Assembly: GCF_012726265.1 (NCBI RefSeq)
Contig: NZ_JAASAG010000002.1
Coordinates: 496,001 to 560,000, forward strand
Source of the DNA: Streptomyces sp. HNM0575
GTDB taxonomy: Bacteria > Actinomycetota > Actinomycetes > Streptomycetales > Streptomycetaceae
Direction: 5' to 3'
DNA: 64,000 bases
Part shown: positions 53,780 to 62,586 of the stretch, piece after piece
Layout of the letters: every line of letters begins with the position of its first letter
Position numbering within the stretch: position 1 is the stretch's first letter
Made by a program: the position numbers and the translations under genes
Notes under the pieces: generated by a model
What the model saw: the letters and a program-made list of their open reading frames with translations, nothing else
The model's database searches: none
Told to the model about the DNA's origin: nothing

Positions 53780-55006
53780 TTACAGGGACGGTCCGAGGAG
53801 CCAGGAGGCGATCTCGCGGATCGCGCCCTCGCCTCCGGGTGTCCGGGTGATGGCGCGTGCCGCCTCTCGTACGACCTCGTGGGCGCCCGCGACTGCCACG
53901 GGCCAGCCGACGAGGTTGAAGCAGGGCAGGTCGTTGACGTCGTTGCCCGCGTAGAGCACGCGCTCGGGACCGATGCCCTTCTCCTCGCACCACTGCTTGA
54001 GCGCGAGGTCCTTGCGGTCGATGCCGTGGAGCACGGGGATCCGCAGCTTGCGGGCCCGCGCGGCGACGACCGGGTTCTCTTCCGTGGACAGGACCAGCAG
54101 TTCCAGGCCGTCGCGGCGGAGGGCCGCGACGCCCAGGCCGTCGCCGCGGTGCACGGCGACCAGCTCCCGTCCTTCGGAGTCGATCAGCACCCTGTCGTCG
54201 GTCTGGGTGCCGTCGAAGTCGAGTACGACCGCGTCGACGTCGGCGCGGGAGGGAAGCGCCCGGGGCCGCGGCTCGTCCAGCAGCGGCGCGAGCGCGCGGG
54301 CGCGGGCGAGGTCGTGCGGGTCGTCGACCTCCAGCACGCGGGCCGGGTCCGTACGCACGGGCTCGGTGCGCCCGAAGAAGCGGTGGCCGGACTTGCGGAA
54401 GCCGGCGGCGTCCATGGCGTAGGCGGCGCCCGTCTCCAGCAGGTCCTGCGGGCGATCCTGGCGGCGGGGGCGGAAGGCCTTGTCGTGGTTGACGCCGAAG
54501 CCGCCGCCCTCGGCGGGGGAAGCCGCCTCGGCGCCGTCCCGCCAGACGAAGCCGTGGAAGGGGGCAACGGTCAGCGCGCTGTCCGCGCCGCCCTCGACGA
54601 CCGCCGACGCGACCGCGTCGATGTCCTCGCGGGTGATGAAGGGGCTGGTGCACTGCACCAGCAGCACCGCGTCCACGGGCGATCCCGACCGGGACTCGCA
54701 GGCGTCGACGGCGTGCAGCACGGCCGCTTCGCTGGTCGCGGTGTCCCCGGCTATCTCGCCCGGACGCTCCACGACCTCGGCGCCCGCGGTGCGAGCGGCG
54801 TCGGCGATGCCGGAGTCGTCCGTCGAGACGGCCACGTCGGTCACCAACTCCGCGCCGAGACAGGCCCGTACGGCCCTGACGACCAGGGGCTCGCCGCCGA
54901 CCGTGGCGAGGTTCTTGGCGGGCACGCCCTTCGAGCCGCCGCGGGCGGGGATCACGGCGAGCACGCGGCGGCGGCCGCCGGCAGCTGTTCCGTACGACTC
55001 GGTCAT
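53780..55006 (-). CDS. neuA: CMP-nonulosonate cytidylyltransferase fused to a HAD phosphatase (NeuA type)
   Basis: 408 residues in two domains. Residues 1-~230: CMP-sugar synthetase (VLAVIPARGGSKGVPAKNL, VSTDDSGIADAARTAGAEVVERP, LLVQCTSPFITREDIDA). Residues ~245-400: HAD-type phosphatase like KdsC/Kdn-9-phosphate phosphatase (VVLDFDGTQTDDRVLID, LSTEENPVVAARARKL, YAGNDVNDLPCFNLVG). The same fusion occurs in animal CMAS enzymes and some bacteria. It activates the NeuB product with CTP, and the HAD part may remove a 9-phosphate. It starts 82 bases after the preceding gene's stop and ends 40 bases before neuB. Confidence 0.93.
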   Translation of the reverse strand: MTESYGTAAGGRRRVLAVIPARGGSKGVPAKNLATVGGEPLVVRAVRACLGAELVTDVAVSTDDSGIADAARTAGAEVVERPGEIAGDTATSEAAVLHAVDACESRSGSPVDAVLLVQCTSPFITREDIDAVASAVVEGGADSALTVAPFHGFVWRDGAEAASPAEGGGFGVNHDKAFRPRRQDRPQDLLETGAAYAMDAAGFRKSGHRFFGRTEPVRTDPARVLEVDDPHDLARARALAPLLDEPRPRALPSRADVDAVVLDFDGTQTDDRVLIDSEGRELVAVHRGDGLGVAALRRDGLELLVLSTEENPVVAARARKLRIPVLHGIDRKDLALKQWCEEKGIGPERVLYAGNDVNDLPCFNLVGWPVAVAGAHEVVREAARAITRTPGGEGAIREIASWLLGPSL

Positions 55007-55088
55007 GTCGGCTCCTCGGCTGTGAGTGAGGGGGTGCGGCGCGGGCGGCTGCGGGCGGTCCCGTGGGGGCGCGGGGCCCCGGCGCCCG

Positions 55089-56615
55089 TCACAGCTCCCC
55101 CATGCGGCGGATCACGGGGGCCACGCGCTGCACGCCGTGCCGGTACGCCCCGCGCGCCGCGTCCCGCACGGCACCGCGCACCGCGGCGCGCACCCCGGAG
55201 GAAGCACCGTCGGCGGCCTTCGCGGCTCCGGGCAGCACGGCGCCGTCGGCGCCGAAGCCGTAGCGGGCCAGCACACCGGGCAGATAGCCGGGCGCCGTCG
55301 TCGGCGTGTAGTAGGGCGCCGCGACGGGCAGCAGGTCGCGGGCGGCGAGCCGCGCGACCCGGTCGCGTGCCTCGTCGAAGGCGCGCTCGTAGGGGCCGCC
55401 CGGCAGCACGCCCTGCCGCGCCGTCCAGCCGGGGTCCGCCGAGGGCAGGTGCCCGGCGTCGAGTTCGTCCCAGGAGGCGAGGCAGCCGGACCCGAGGAAG
55501 TGGTGGTTGCCGAGCACTTCCCGCACGCCGAGGTCGGTCAGCACGGCGGTGGGGATGGCGCGGTGCAGGGACTCCAGCGCGGCGGTGGAGCTGACGGTCA
55601 CCAGCAGGTCGGTACGGTCCAGGACCTCGCTCATGTGCCCGTACACGAGGCGGCAGTTGGGCGGCAGGCCGCCGTCGAGCCGGTCCGCGAGCCGCTGGTA
55701 GGGCTGCTCCTCGATGTGCGTGGTGTGCTCGCCCGGCTTGCTGCGTAGCTTGATGAGGACCTCGCGCCCGGGATGCGCGCGGGCGTGCCCGGCGGCGCGG
55801 CGCAGCAGGTACGCGCGGTCGTCGCGGCTCGCGGGCACGGACGGCTGGGCCGCGAAGACGACGGTGAACGGGCGCCGCGCGGACGGGCCTTCGTAGGGCG
55901 AGCCGCCGAGGAAGGGCAGCGCGCCCTCCGTCACGGCGGACGCGTCGGCGCCGGCGCCCTCGTAGACGGCGCGGAAACGCTCCGCGTCGTAACGGGAGTT
56001 GGCGAGTACGACGTCCGCGCCGTGGCGCAGCAGCAGGCCGTCGGAGAGCTTCTCGTAGACGACGCCGACATAGCCGGTGACGGTCACGGGGCGGCGCACG
56101 CCGCCTTCGCGGGCGCCCTCGTTCCCTTCCGCGCCCTCGGCCCGGTCGGCGCTCGCGGTGCGCTCAGCGCCCTCGGCCCGGTCGGCGCCCGCGCCGGCGC
56201 TCCCGGCCCCGACGCGGGATGCCACGGCCCCGTCGCCGGACGCCGCGGCCCGCGCCGCGTGCGCCATGCCGTGCAGCATCGCCTGCACGGCGCCGCCCAC
56301 GCAGGCGAGCACCACCACGTCGTAGGTCCCGCGGTCCGCGGCCTCCCGTACGAAGGCCGCGCCGCTCGTCTCCCGTACCGAGTCCACGTCCACGCCGACC
56401 TCGGCGAGCTGCCGCGGCGTCGGCGTGGCACGCCCGCGCAGCAGCAGACCGTCGACGGAGGCGCCCGGCGCGATGCGGCGCGCGGTGAGCGCTCCCCATT
56501 TCCAGCGGGTGTCGGAATCCGCGAGCACGGCTGTACGCAGCGGAGTCGCCGGCGAGCCGGAATCCACGGAAACGGAATGCTCACCGGATGCGGGAGGAGG
56601 GATGGGTGATGGCAC
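55089..56615 (-). CDS. Putative glycosyltransferase (DUF6716-like)
   Basis: 508 residues from a GTG seven bases after a TAGCGT box. N-terminal AVLADSDTRWKWGALTARRI, then an Ala/Glu/Arg repeat insert (~125-170; RAEGAERTASADRAEGAEG). The conserved part has YVGVVYEKLSDGLLLRHGADVVLANSRYDAERF, FAAQPSVPASRDDRAYLL, LIKLRSKPGEHTTHIEEQPYQRL and LLVTVSSTAALESLHRAIPTAVLTDLGV, a GT-B-like end with an SST motif as in capsule and polysialic-acid transferases. It heads the four-gene operon leading to neuA and neuB. The acceptor is unknown. Confidence 0.75.
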   Translation of the reverse strand: MPSPIPPPASGEHSVSVDSGSPATPLRTAVLADSDTRWKWGALTARRIAPGASVDGLLLRGRATPTPRQLAEVGVDVDSVRETSGAAFVREAADRGTYDVVVLACVGGAVQAMLHGMAHAARAAASGDGAVASRVGAGSAGAGADRAEGAERTASADRAEGAEGNEGAREGGVRRPVTVTGYVGVVYEKLSDGLLLRHGADVVLANSRYDAERFRAVYEGAGADASAVTEGALPFLGGSPYEGPSARRPFTVVFAAQPSVPASRDDRAYLLRRAAGHARAHPGREVLIKLRSKPGEHTTHIEEQPYQRLADRLDGGLPPNCRLVYGHMSEVLDRTDLLVTVSSTAALESLHRAIPTAVLTDLGVREVLGNHHFLGSGCLASWDELDAGHLPSADPGWTARQGVLPGGPYERAFDEARDRVARLAARDLLPVAAPYYTPTTAPGYLPGVLARYGFGADGAVLPGAAKAADGASSGVRAAVRGAVRDAARGAYRHGVQRVAPVIRRMGEL

Positions 56616-56622
56616 GTCCCCG

Positions 56623-56628
56623 ACGCTA
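56623..56628 (-). promoter_or_regulatory. -10 box of the nonulosonate operon (leaderless)
   Basis: TAGCGT on the minus strand, seven bases before the GTG at 56615. Confidence 0.45.
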
Positions 56629-56788
56629 GAAAGCAATTCCGGAGCCCGGCCCAACGCAAATACAACAGCTGGTTAACAGCGCACCGCGCACCGGCCAACA
56701 AGCCCGCCGGGCAACGGATTCACCATCCCGCCACGCGCCGTTCACCGCCGGTTGCCGCGCAGGCCACAAACGGAGCGGGGGCCGCCCT

Positions 56789-56794
56789 TATGGT
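56789..56794 (+). promoter_or_regulatory. -10 box of the divergent glycosyltransferase gene (leaderless)
   Basis: TATGGT, seven bases before the GTG at 56802. It overlaps the upstream ATG, which is therefore unlikely to be the start. Confidence 0.45.
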
Positions 56795-56801
56795 CGGCCG
56801 G

Positions 56802-57788
56802 GTGGTCAATCTCTCCGTCATCGTGCCGTTCTACAACGTGCAGTCCTATGCCCCCGAAGCGATCAGAAGCCTACGCGCGAATGCCCGCGAGGACATCGAA
56901 TTCATTCTCGTCGACGACTGTTCGACGGATGACACCCCGGAGATTCTCGCGGAAGCCGAGCGGGAACTGAGCGGGGCCGTCCTCGTACGTCACGAAAGCA
57001 ACGGCGGTCTGGCGACGGCACGCAACACCGGCCTGGACGCGTCCCGCGGCAGATATCTCACCTTCCTCGACGGCGACGACTGGCTCGCGCCGGGTCACTA
57101 CCCGCGACTGCTCGCCGCCATCGAGGAGTTGGGCTGCGACTTCGTACGCACCGACCACGTCAGCTGCACCGCACGCGCCCGTACGATCGCCCGCGTACCG
57201 CACGGCCGCCGCGGCGTCGTCATGAACCCGCGCGACGCGATCCTGCCCGCGACCCGCACCACGTCCGTCGACTACGCCTACGCCTGGGCGGGCATCTACC
57301 ACCGCCGACTGCTGGACGACGGCCTGCTGCACTTCACGCACGGGCTGCGCACCGCCGAGGACCGCCCGTGGATCTGGCGGCTGCACCGCGAGGCGAAGTC
57401 CTTCGCCGTGCTGGGCATGACGGGCGTCTACTACCGGCGCGGCGTCGCCTCCTCGCTGACGCAGATCGGGGACGTGCGGCAGCTGGACTTCATCCGCGCC
57501 TTCGACCAGGTCATCGACGAGACCTCGCGGGACGAGCAGGCGCAGGAGCTGCTGCCGAAGGCCGTGCGCACCTACTGCGCGATCATCTCCCACCATCTGA
57601 CCAGCGGCCGGTTCCAGCCCCGTGTGGAGCGGGAGTTGCGCCGGCGCAGCGCGGCGGCGCTGCGGCGCCTTCCCTCGGACGTCCTCGCGGGCGCACTGGA
57701 CTCGATGGACTTCGAACGCGCGGGACGGCTGCGCAGGCTGCGCCGCCGTCCCGCCGTCTTCAGCAGGGCAGCGGGACAGGCAGCGTGA
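56802..57788 (+). CDS. Glycosyltransferase family 2
   Basis: 328 residues. GT-A fold: LSVIVPFYNVQSYAPEAIRSL, IEFILVDDCSTDDTPEIL, GGLATARNTGLDASRGRYLTFLDGDDWLAPG (metal-binding DGDD), then LRTAEDRPWIWRLH with the likely catalytic ED pair. It transfers a sugar from a nucleotide donor, probably to the growing wall polymer. Its stop overlaps the next GTG (GTGA). It is divergent from the NeuB/NeuA operon across 186 bases. Confidence 0.9.
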   Translation: MVNLSVIVPFYNVQSYAPEAIRSLRANAREDIEFILVDDCSTDDTPEILAEAERELSGAVLVRHESNGGLATARNTGLDASRGRYLTFLDGDDWLAPGHYPRLLAAIEELGCDFVRTDHVSCTARARTIARVPHGRRGVVMNPRDAILPATRTTSVDYAYAWAGIYHRRLLDDGLLHFTHGLRTAEDRPWIWRLHREAKSFAVLGMTGVYYRRGVASSLTQIGDVRQLDFIRAFDQVIDETSRDEQAQELLPKAVRTYCAIISHHLTSGRFQPRVERELRRRSAAALRRLPSDVLAGALDSMDFERAGRLRRLRRRPAVFSRAAGQAA

Positions 57789-59407
57789 GCGACACAGACC
57801 TTTCAGGACGGACCGACCGCATGCGTACGCAGATCTTCTTCGCCTCGACCCTCTACGGCGCCGCGACGCTCGCCGCCGCGATCGACGCCGGGAGCTTCCG
57901 GGGGGCCGACCACCGGCTGCTGCTCGTCAGCAACAACGCCGGCAATCCGGAGACCACCCCGGCGCTGGACACCATGCCCGGATTCGAGCGGCTGCGTGAC
58001 CGCTTCGACCGCGTGCTGTCGTGGAACGAGGCCATCCACCCCTTCCACCCCGGCGGCTGGTCGCCCCGTACGGACGACGCCCCGATGTGGGAGCGGTACC
58101 TGCGGCTGCTGTGGGGACTCGGCGACGACCACGTCGAGCTGATCGTCGAGTCCATCCAGGTCGAACCGGCCCTCGCCGTCGCCAAGTCGTTCTCCGACAC
58201 CCCGATCGAGGTGTACGCGGACGGGCTGATGAGCTACGGGCCGACCCGCAACAAGCTGGATCCGCTGGTGGGTTCGCGGGTGCGGCGGCTGCTCCACCTC
58301 GATCTGCTGCCGGGCCTGGAGCCGCTGCTGCTCACGGAGTTCGACGTGCCGAGCGAGGTCGTGCCCACCGCCGCCTTCAAGTCCGTGCTCGCGGAGCTGG
58401 CGCGGGACGTGCCCCCGAGCGTCGCGTCGGCGCCGCGCGGCGCCGCGCTGCTGCTGGGCCAGTACATGTCGGCGCTGGAGATCCTCACCGCCGAGGAGGA
58501 GGAGCGGCTCCATCTGCGGATGCTGCGCGGCGCGGCACGTATGGGCCACCGCAGCGTGGTCTTCAAGCCGCATCCCGTGGCACCGCCGCGCTTCTCGCGC
58601 GCGCTGGAGAAGGAGGCCGGTGAACTCGGCGTCGAACTGCGGGTGCTGAACACCCCGGTACTGGCGGAGGTGCTCTACGAGCAGATGCGCCCCGAGCTGG
58701 TCGTGGGCTGCTTCTCCACGGCCCTGCTGACGGCGGCCTCCTTCTACGGGCTGCCCGCGGCACGTACGGGCACGGGGCTGCTGCTGGAACGGATCGCGCC
58801 GTACCAGAACAGCAACCGGGTGCCGGTCACGCTCGTCGACGCGCTGCTGCCGGACGTCGAGGAGGCGGCGGCGGGCGCGGAGGCCGACGCGGCCTCGACT
58901 TCCGGGACGGAAGCGGGGTCCGGGGCGGAAGCGGGGTCCGGAACGGAAACGGGGTCCGGAACGGAAACGGGCTCCGGAACGGAAACGGGCTCCGGGGCGG
59001 CGGAATCCGGGACGCAGGAGCCCGGGACCCAGGAACCCGGGACGACAGGGTCCGGAACGCAGAACTCCGCGGCGGCGGGCTCCGGTTCGGGGCAGCCGGC
59101 GCGTGCGGACGCCGCCATCTGGCGCATGCCCGGCGCGGAGGAGACCGGGCGGCGGCCGGCCGCGCTGCTCCGCTCGGTCGGCTACTGCATGCAGCCCGAG
59201 ATACTCCCGTGGCTGCGCTCCGACGCGGAGCGCTATCTCTCCGAGCGGCTCGACTCCCGTACGCGCCGCTACTTCAAGCGGCGCCGCCTCACGGCGCTCG
59301 CCCTGCCGGGCGGCTGGACCAAGCAGTTCGCGTTCCTACGGCGCAGGCCCATGGTGCGCAGGGCCGTCCGCCGGGTGCGGGCGGCGAAGCGCGCGGCGCT
59401 GGGCTGA
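57785..59407 (+). CDS. Polysialyltransferase-family glycosyltransferase
   Basis: 540 residues. It begins TQIFFASTLYGAATLAAAIDAG and carries the three motifs of bacterial alpha-2,8/2,9-polysialyltransferases (GT38 type): Y-A-Asp146-Gly147 (D/E-D/E-G), KPHPV with His263-Pro264, and CFSTAL with Ser311-Thr312. Residues ~372-438 are Gly/Thr/Glu/Ser repeats (SGTETGSGTETGSG), encoded by 18-base DNA repeats. The C-terminus is strongly basic (RRRPMVRRAVRRVRAAKRA), suited to membrane association. It probably adds Kdn or a related acid from CMP to a wall polymer. A perfect hairpin terminator follows. Confidence 0.85.
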   Translation: MSDTDLSGRTDRMRTQIFFASTLYGAATLAAAIDAGSFRGADHRLLLVSNNAGNPETTPALDTMPGFERLRDRFDRVLSWNEAIHPFHPGGWSPRTDDAPMWERYLRLLWGLGDDHVELIVESIQVEPALAVAKSFSDTPIEVYADGLMSYGPTRNKLDPLVGSRVRRLLHLDLLPGLEPLLLTEFDVPSEVVPTAAFKSVLAELARDVPPSVASAPRGAALLLGQYMSALEILTAEEEERLHLRMLRGAARMGHRSVVFKPHPVAPPRFSRALEKEAGELGVELRVLNTPVLAEVLYEQMRPELVVGCFSTALLTAASFYGLPAARTGTGLLLERIAPYQNSNRVPVTLVDALLPDVEEAAAGAEADAASTSGTEAGSGAEAGSGTETGSGTETGSGTETGSGAAESGTQEPGTQEPGTTGSGTQNSAAAGSGSGQPARADAAIWRMPGAEETGRRPAALLRSVGYCMQPEILPWLRSDAERYLSERLDSRTRRYFKRRRLTALALPGGWTKQFAFLRRRPMVRRAVRRVRAAKRAALG

Positions 59408-59480
59408 CGGACGCGACGGCCGGGCGCGCGACACGACGCGCAAGGGGCCGCGCGACAGGCCGCACGACACGGAGAACCTC

Positions 59481-59514
59481 CCGGTCCGGGACCCCGATTC
59501 GGGTCCCGGACCGG
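59481..59514. terminator. Bidirectional hairpin terminator between the polysialyltransferase-like gene and gntP
   Basis: Perfect 14-base arms (59481-59494 and 59501-59514) with a six-base loop CGATTC, between two convergent genes. Confidence 0.8.
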
Positions 59515-59577
59515 CCCGTTGCGCACAAGTCCGGCCCGTTCGCCACGTGTTGGGCCGACCAGGCCGAATCGCGCCCG

Positions 59578-60981
59578 CTAGACGACCAGCCAGAGCAGCA
59601 GCAGGAAGATCAGCGCGACCACGGAGATCAGCGTCTCCATCACCGACCACGTCTTGATCGTCTGGCCGACGCTCATCCCGAAGTACTCCTTCACCATCCA
59701 GAAGCCCGCGTCGTTGACGTGGCTGAAGAAGAGGGAGCCCGCACCGACCGCCAGCACGAGCAGCGCCGCCTGAGCGGTGTTCATGTCGTTCGCCAGCGGC
59801 GCTACGAGTCCGGCGGCCGAGATGGTGGCCACCGTCGCGGAACCCGTCGCCAGCCGGATGCAGACGGCGATCAGCCAGCCCAGCAGCAGCGCGGGCACGG
59901 ACCAGCTCTTGGAGAAGTCCAGGATCATCTCGCCGATGCCGACGTCGACCAGCGTCTGCTTGAACCCGCCGCCCGCGGCGACGATCAGCAGGATCCCGGC
60001 GATCGGCATCAGGGAGTTCTCGACGGTCGAGGTGATGCGCCCCTTGGTGAACCCCGCGGCCCTGCCCAGCGTGAACATCGCCACGACCACCGCCGCGAGC
60101 AGCGCGATCAGCGGCGAGCCGGCCACGTCCATGACGCGCTGCACGGTGTTCTCAGGATCGTCGATCACGATGTCCGTGAGCGCCTTGGCCAGCATCAGCA
60201 CCACGGGCAGCAGCACCGTCGCGACCGTCACCGCGAACTTCGGCCGCCGCTCCAGATCTTCGGACGGACGCTGCGGAACGATCCCCTCCGGCGGCTGTAC
60301 GTCCACCCACCTCGCGGCGAAGCGCGCGAAGAGCGGCCCGGATATGACGAGCGTGGGGACGCCGACCAGCACGCCGAAGGCGAGGGTCACGCCGAGGTTC
60401 GCGTGCACGGAGTCGATCGCGGCGAGCGGCCCGGGGTGCGGGGGCACGAGGCCGTGCATCACGGACAGGCCCGCGAGGGCGGGGATGCCGATGCGTATCA
60501 GCGAGAGGTTGCCGCGCCGGGCGACCAGCAGCAGCACCGGGATCATCAGCACGAGGCCGACCTCGAAGAAGAGCGGCAGCCCGATGATGCCCGCGATCAG
60601 CGCCATCGCCCACGGCATGGCCCGCGTACCGGTCCTCGCGAGGATCGTGTCGACGATCTCGTCGGCGCCGCCGGAGTCGGCCAGCAGCTTGCCGAGCATG
60701 GCGCCCAGCGCGATCAGGACGCCGACCCCGGAGACCGTGTCGCCCAGCCCCGTGGAGAAGCTCTCGATGGTCTTGTCCAGCGGTGCCGCGGCCACGGCGC
60801 CCAGGGCGAGGGTGCCGAGGGTGAGCGCCAGGAAGGCGTGGACCTTGAAGCGGGTGATGAGAACGACGATGACTGCGATACCGGCCAGGGCGGCGAGCCC
60901 CAGCTGAAGATGGCCGGCGGAGCTGATGGGGTCCACGGGCTCCGGTCCGGCCGCCAGTATCTCGGCACTGAGTTGGCGCAC
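59578..60981 (-). CDS. gntP: Gluconate:H+ symporter (GntP family)
   Basis: 467 residues, about twelve spans. Typical GntP features: FKVHAFLALTLGTLALG, GLGDTVSGVGVLIALGAMLGKLLADSGGADEI, MALIAGIIGLPLFFEVGLVLMIPVLL, HGLVPPHPGPLAAI, IRLATGSATVATISAAGLVAPL and HVNDAGFWMVKEYFGMSVGQTIKTW. GTG start. Imports gluconate for the kinase encoded next. With gntK on the same strand and gntR divergent it forms a compact gluconate module. Confidence 0.95.
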   Translation of the reverse strand: MRQLSAEILAAGPEPVDPISSAGHLQLGLAALAGIAVIVVLITRFKVHAFLALTLGTLALGAVAAAPLDKTIESFSTGLGDTVSGVGVLIALGAMLGKLLADSGGADEIVDTILARTGTRAMPWAMALIAGIIGLPLFFEVGLVLMIPVLLLVARRGNLSLIRIGIPALAGLSVMHGLVPPHPGPLAAIDSVHANLGVTLAFGVLVGVPTLVISGPLFARFAARWVDVQPPEGIVPQRPSEDLERRPKFAVTVATVLLPVVLMLAKALTDIVIDDPENTVQRVMDVAGSPLIALLAAVVVAMFTLGRAAGFTKGRITSTVENSLMPIAGILLIVAAGGGFKQTLVDVGIGEMILDFSKSWSVPALLLGWLIAVCIRLATGSATVATISAAGLVAPLANDMNTAQAALLVLAVGAGSLFFSHVNDAGFWMVKEYFGMSVGQTIKTWSVMETLISVVALIFLLLLWLVV

Positions 60982-61044
60982 GGCTCTTCCTTGTCGACGT
61001 GTGTACGGGGGTCTGCGGGGGGTGTGGGGTCCGGGAGTCGGGGC

Positions 61045-61695
61045 CTACGGGCGTACCGGGGACGGCTCTTGCGGCACCGCGGTCTCGTCACGGAACGCGG
61101 TCTCGTCACGGAACGCGGCCCCGTCACGGACCGCGCCGAGCGCCAGCCGCGTGACCGCGTCCGGTTCCGCGCCGACCGGGACGGCGGCGCCCGCCTCGTC
61201 CGGCTGGAGCGGCTCCAGCGTCGCGAACTGCGAATCGAGCAGCGTGAGCGGCATGAAGTGGTCCCGGCGCTCTTCCATGCGGCGGGCGATCAGCGAGCGG
61301 TCGCCGGTGAGGTGCACGAAGAAGACGCCGGGAGCCGCGGCGCGCAGCCGGTCGCGGTAGGCGCGCTTGAGCGCGGAGCAGCTGACCACGCCGCCCGTCT
61401 CCGCGCGCTCGGCGGCCCATTCGCCGATGGCGTCGAGCCAGGGCTCGCGGTCGGCGTCGTCGAGGGGTTCGCCCGCCGTCATCTTCGCGACGTTCGCCGG
61501 CGGGTGGAAGGCGTCCGCCTCCGCGTAGGGCACGCCCAGCGCGTCGGCGAGCAGTGCGCCCACGGTGGTCTTGCCGGTGCCGGCCACGCCCATGACGATC
61601 ACCACGCCACGGGGGCCACGGCCACCGTCGTCCTTCCCCTGCCTCCGGCGGGGAGGCCCCAACTGCCTCCGGCGGCTCCGGTGTGGAGACCCCAT
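61045..61695 (-). CDS. gntK: Gluconokinase
   Basis: 216 residues from the ATG at 61695 (GTG at 61701 also possible). Kinase core: VVIVMGVAGTGKTTVGALLADAL (P-loop), YAEADAFHPPANVAKMTAGEPLDDADREPWLDAI, VSCSALKRAYRDRLR, FVHLTGDRSLIARRMEERRDHFMP, LLDSQFATLEPL. It phosphorylates gluconate to 6-phosphogluconate. The first ~30 residues come from a GC palindrome (CTGCCTCCGGCGG twice) and the last ~20 from an 18-base tandem repeat; neither belongs to the fold, so the real start may be the GTG just before VIVMGVAG. Confidence 0.92.
   Translation of the reverse strand: MGSPHRSRRRQLGPPRRRQGKDDGGRGPRGVVIVMGVAGTGKTTVGALLADALGVPYAEADAFHPPANVAKMTAGEPLDDADREPWLDAIGEWAAERAETGGVVSCSALKRAYRDRLRAAAPGVFFVHLTGDRSLIARRMEERRDHFMPLTLLDSQFATLEPLQPDEAGAAVPVGAEPDAVTRLALGAVRDGAAFRDETAFRDETAVPQEPSPVRP
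61079..61132. repeat. 18-base tandem repeat at the 3' end of gntK
   Basis: Three copies of GCGGTCTCGTCACGGAAC (the third degenerate), giving the repeated peptide FRDETA. Confidence 0.85.
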
Positions 61696-61754
61696 ACGCA
61701 CCTCGCTGTTCTCGTCTCAGGGCGCCGCACACTCAACCCCATTACGTCACACTT

Positions 61755-61776
61755 ATTCAATAGGCAGTTATTGAAT
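61755..61776. promoter_or_regulatory. AT-rich operator of the gluconate genes
   Basis: ATTCAATA, six bases, TATTGAAT: exact 8-base inverted repeat in a strikingly AT-rich stretch between gntK and the divergent gntR. Probable GntR site. Confidence 0.68.
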
Positions 61777-61856
61777 GGTCGTACTTAATATCCGTGACGG
61801 GCACCACGTACGCTGAGGCGGCCGGGGGCGTAACGGGGCGGAGACACAGGAGACTC

Positions 61857-62579
61857 ATGACCAGCCAGGCTGCGGACGAGCCGCGCCGGGGCCGCGGACT
61901 GCACGCGCGGCTGCTGGCCAGGCTCGGTCCCGCCATCACCGCGGGTGACTACCCACCGGGCACGGTCCTGCTCACGGACGAGCTGGCCGGGCGGTACGAG
62001 GTCTCGCGCACCGTCGTGCGCGAGGCGGTGCGCGTGCTGGAGTCCATGCACCTCGTGGAGTCGCGGCGCCGGGTGGGCGTGACCGTGCTGCCCACCGAGG
62101 AGTGGAACGTCTTCGACCCGCAGGTGATCACGTGGCGGCTCGCGGGCGCGGACCGTTCGCGGCAGCTGCGTTCGCTGACCCGGCTGCGCTCGGCCGTCGA
62201 GCCCACTGCCGCACGCCTAGCCGCGGAGCTGGCCACGCCCGAGGAGTGCGCGGAGCTGACCGAGCACGCGCTGGGGCTCGTGCGCACCTCACGCGGGCAG
62301 CAGCTGGCGAACTACCTCGTGCACGACGTCGCGTTCCACCGCGTGATACTGCGGGCCTCGCGGAACGAGATGTTCGCCCGCCTCGGCGACGTCGTCGCCG
62401 CGGTCCTCAGGGGGCGCACCGAGCACGAGGTGATGTTCAGCGACCCCCGCCCGGAGGCGGTGACCATGCACGTACAGGTCGCCGAGGCCGTACGGGAGGG
62501 GGACGGCGAGGCGGCGGAGCGTGTGATGCGCACGATCACCGAGGACGCCCTCGCCGAACTGGACGTCCTCGCACCGTGA
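61857..62579 (+). CDS. gntR: GntR/FadR-family regulator of gluconate use
   Basis: 240 residues. Winged HTH (YPPGTVLLTDELAGRYEVSRTVVREAVRVLESMHLVESRRRVGVTVLP) and an all-helical FCD effector domain (VEPTAARLAAELATPEECAEL, YLVHDVAFHRVILRASRNEMF, HVQVAEAVREGDGEAAERVM) with metal-binding Asp/His residues. It likely represses gntK-gntP until gluconate is bound. ATG chosen for AGGAG six bases upstream. From memory the gnt genes sit far away (SCO1678-1680) in S. coelicolor, so this module marks a break in gene order. Confidence 0.92.
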   Translation: MTSQAADEPRRGRGLHARLLARLGPAITAGDYPPGTVLLTDELAGRYEVSRTVVREAVRVLESMHLVESRRRVGVTVLPTEEWNVFDPQVITWRLAGADRSRQLRSLTRLRSAVEPTAARLAAELATPEECAELTEHALGLVRTSRGQQLANYLVHDVAFHRVILRASRNEMFARLGDVVAAVLRGRTEHEVMFSDPRPEAVTMHVQVAEAVREGDGEAAERVMRTITEDALAELDVLAP

Positions 62580-62586
62580 TCCGGGG

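Noticed and set aside
61755-61776. Possible insertion-sequence end because of the AT-rich inverted repeat
   Set aside because: No transposase or target duplication; position between divergent gntR and gntK fits an operator.
59209-61788. 859-residue plus-strand frame across gntP and gntK
   Set aside because: Composition is Arg/His/Gln/Asp filler; it runs through a perfect terminator and antisense to two clear genes.
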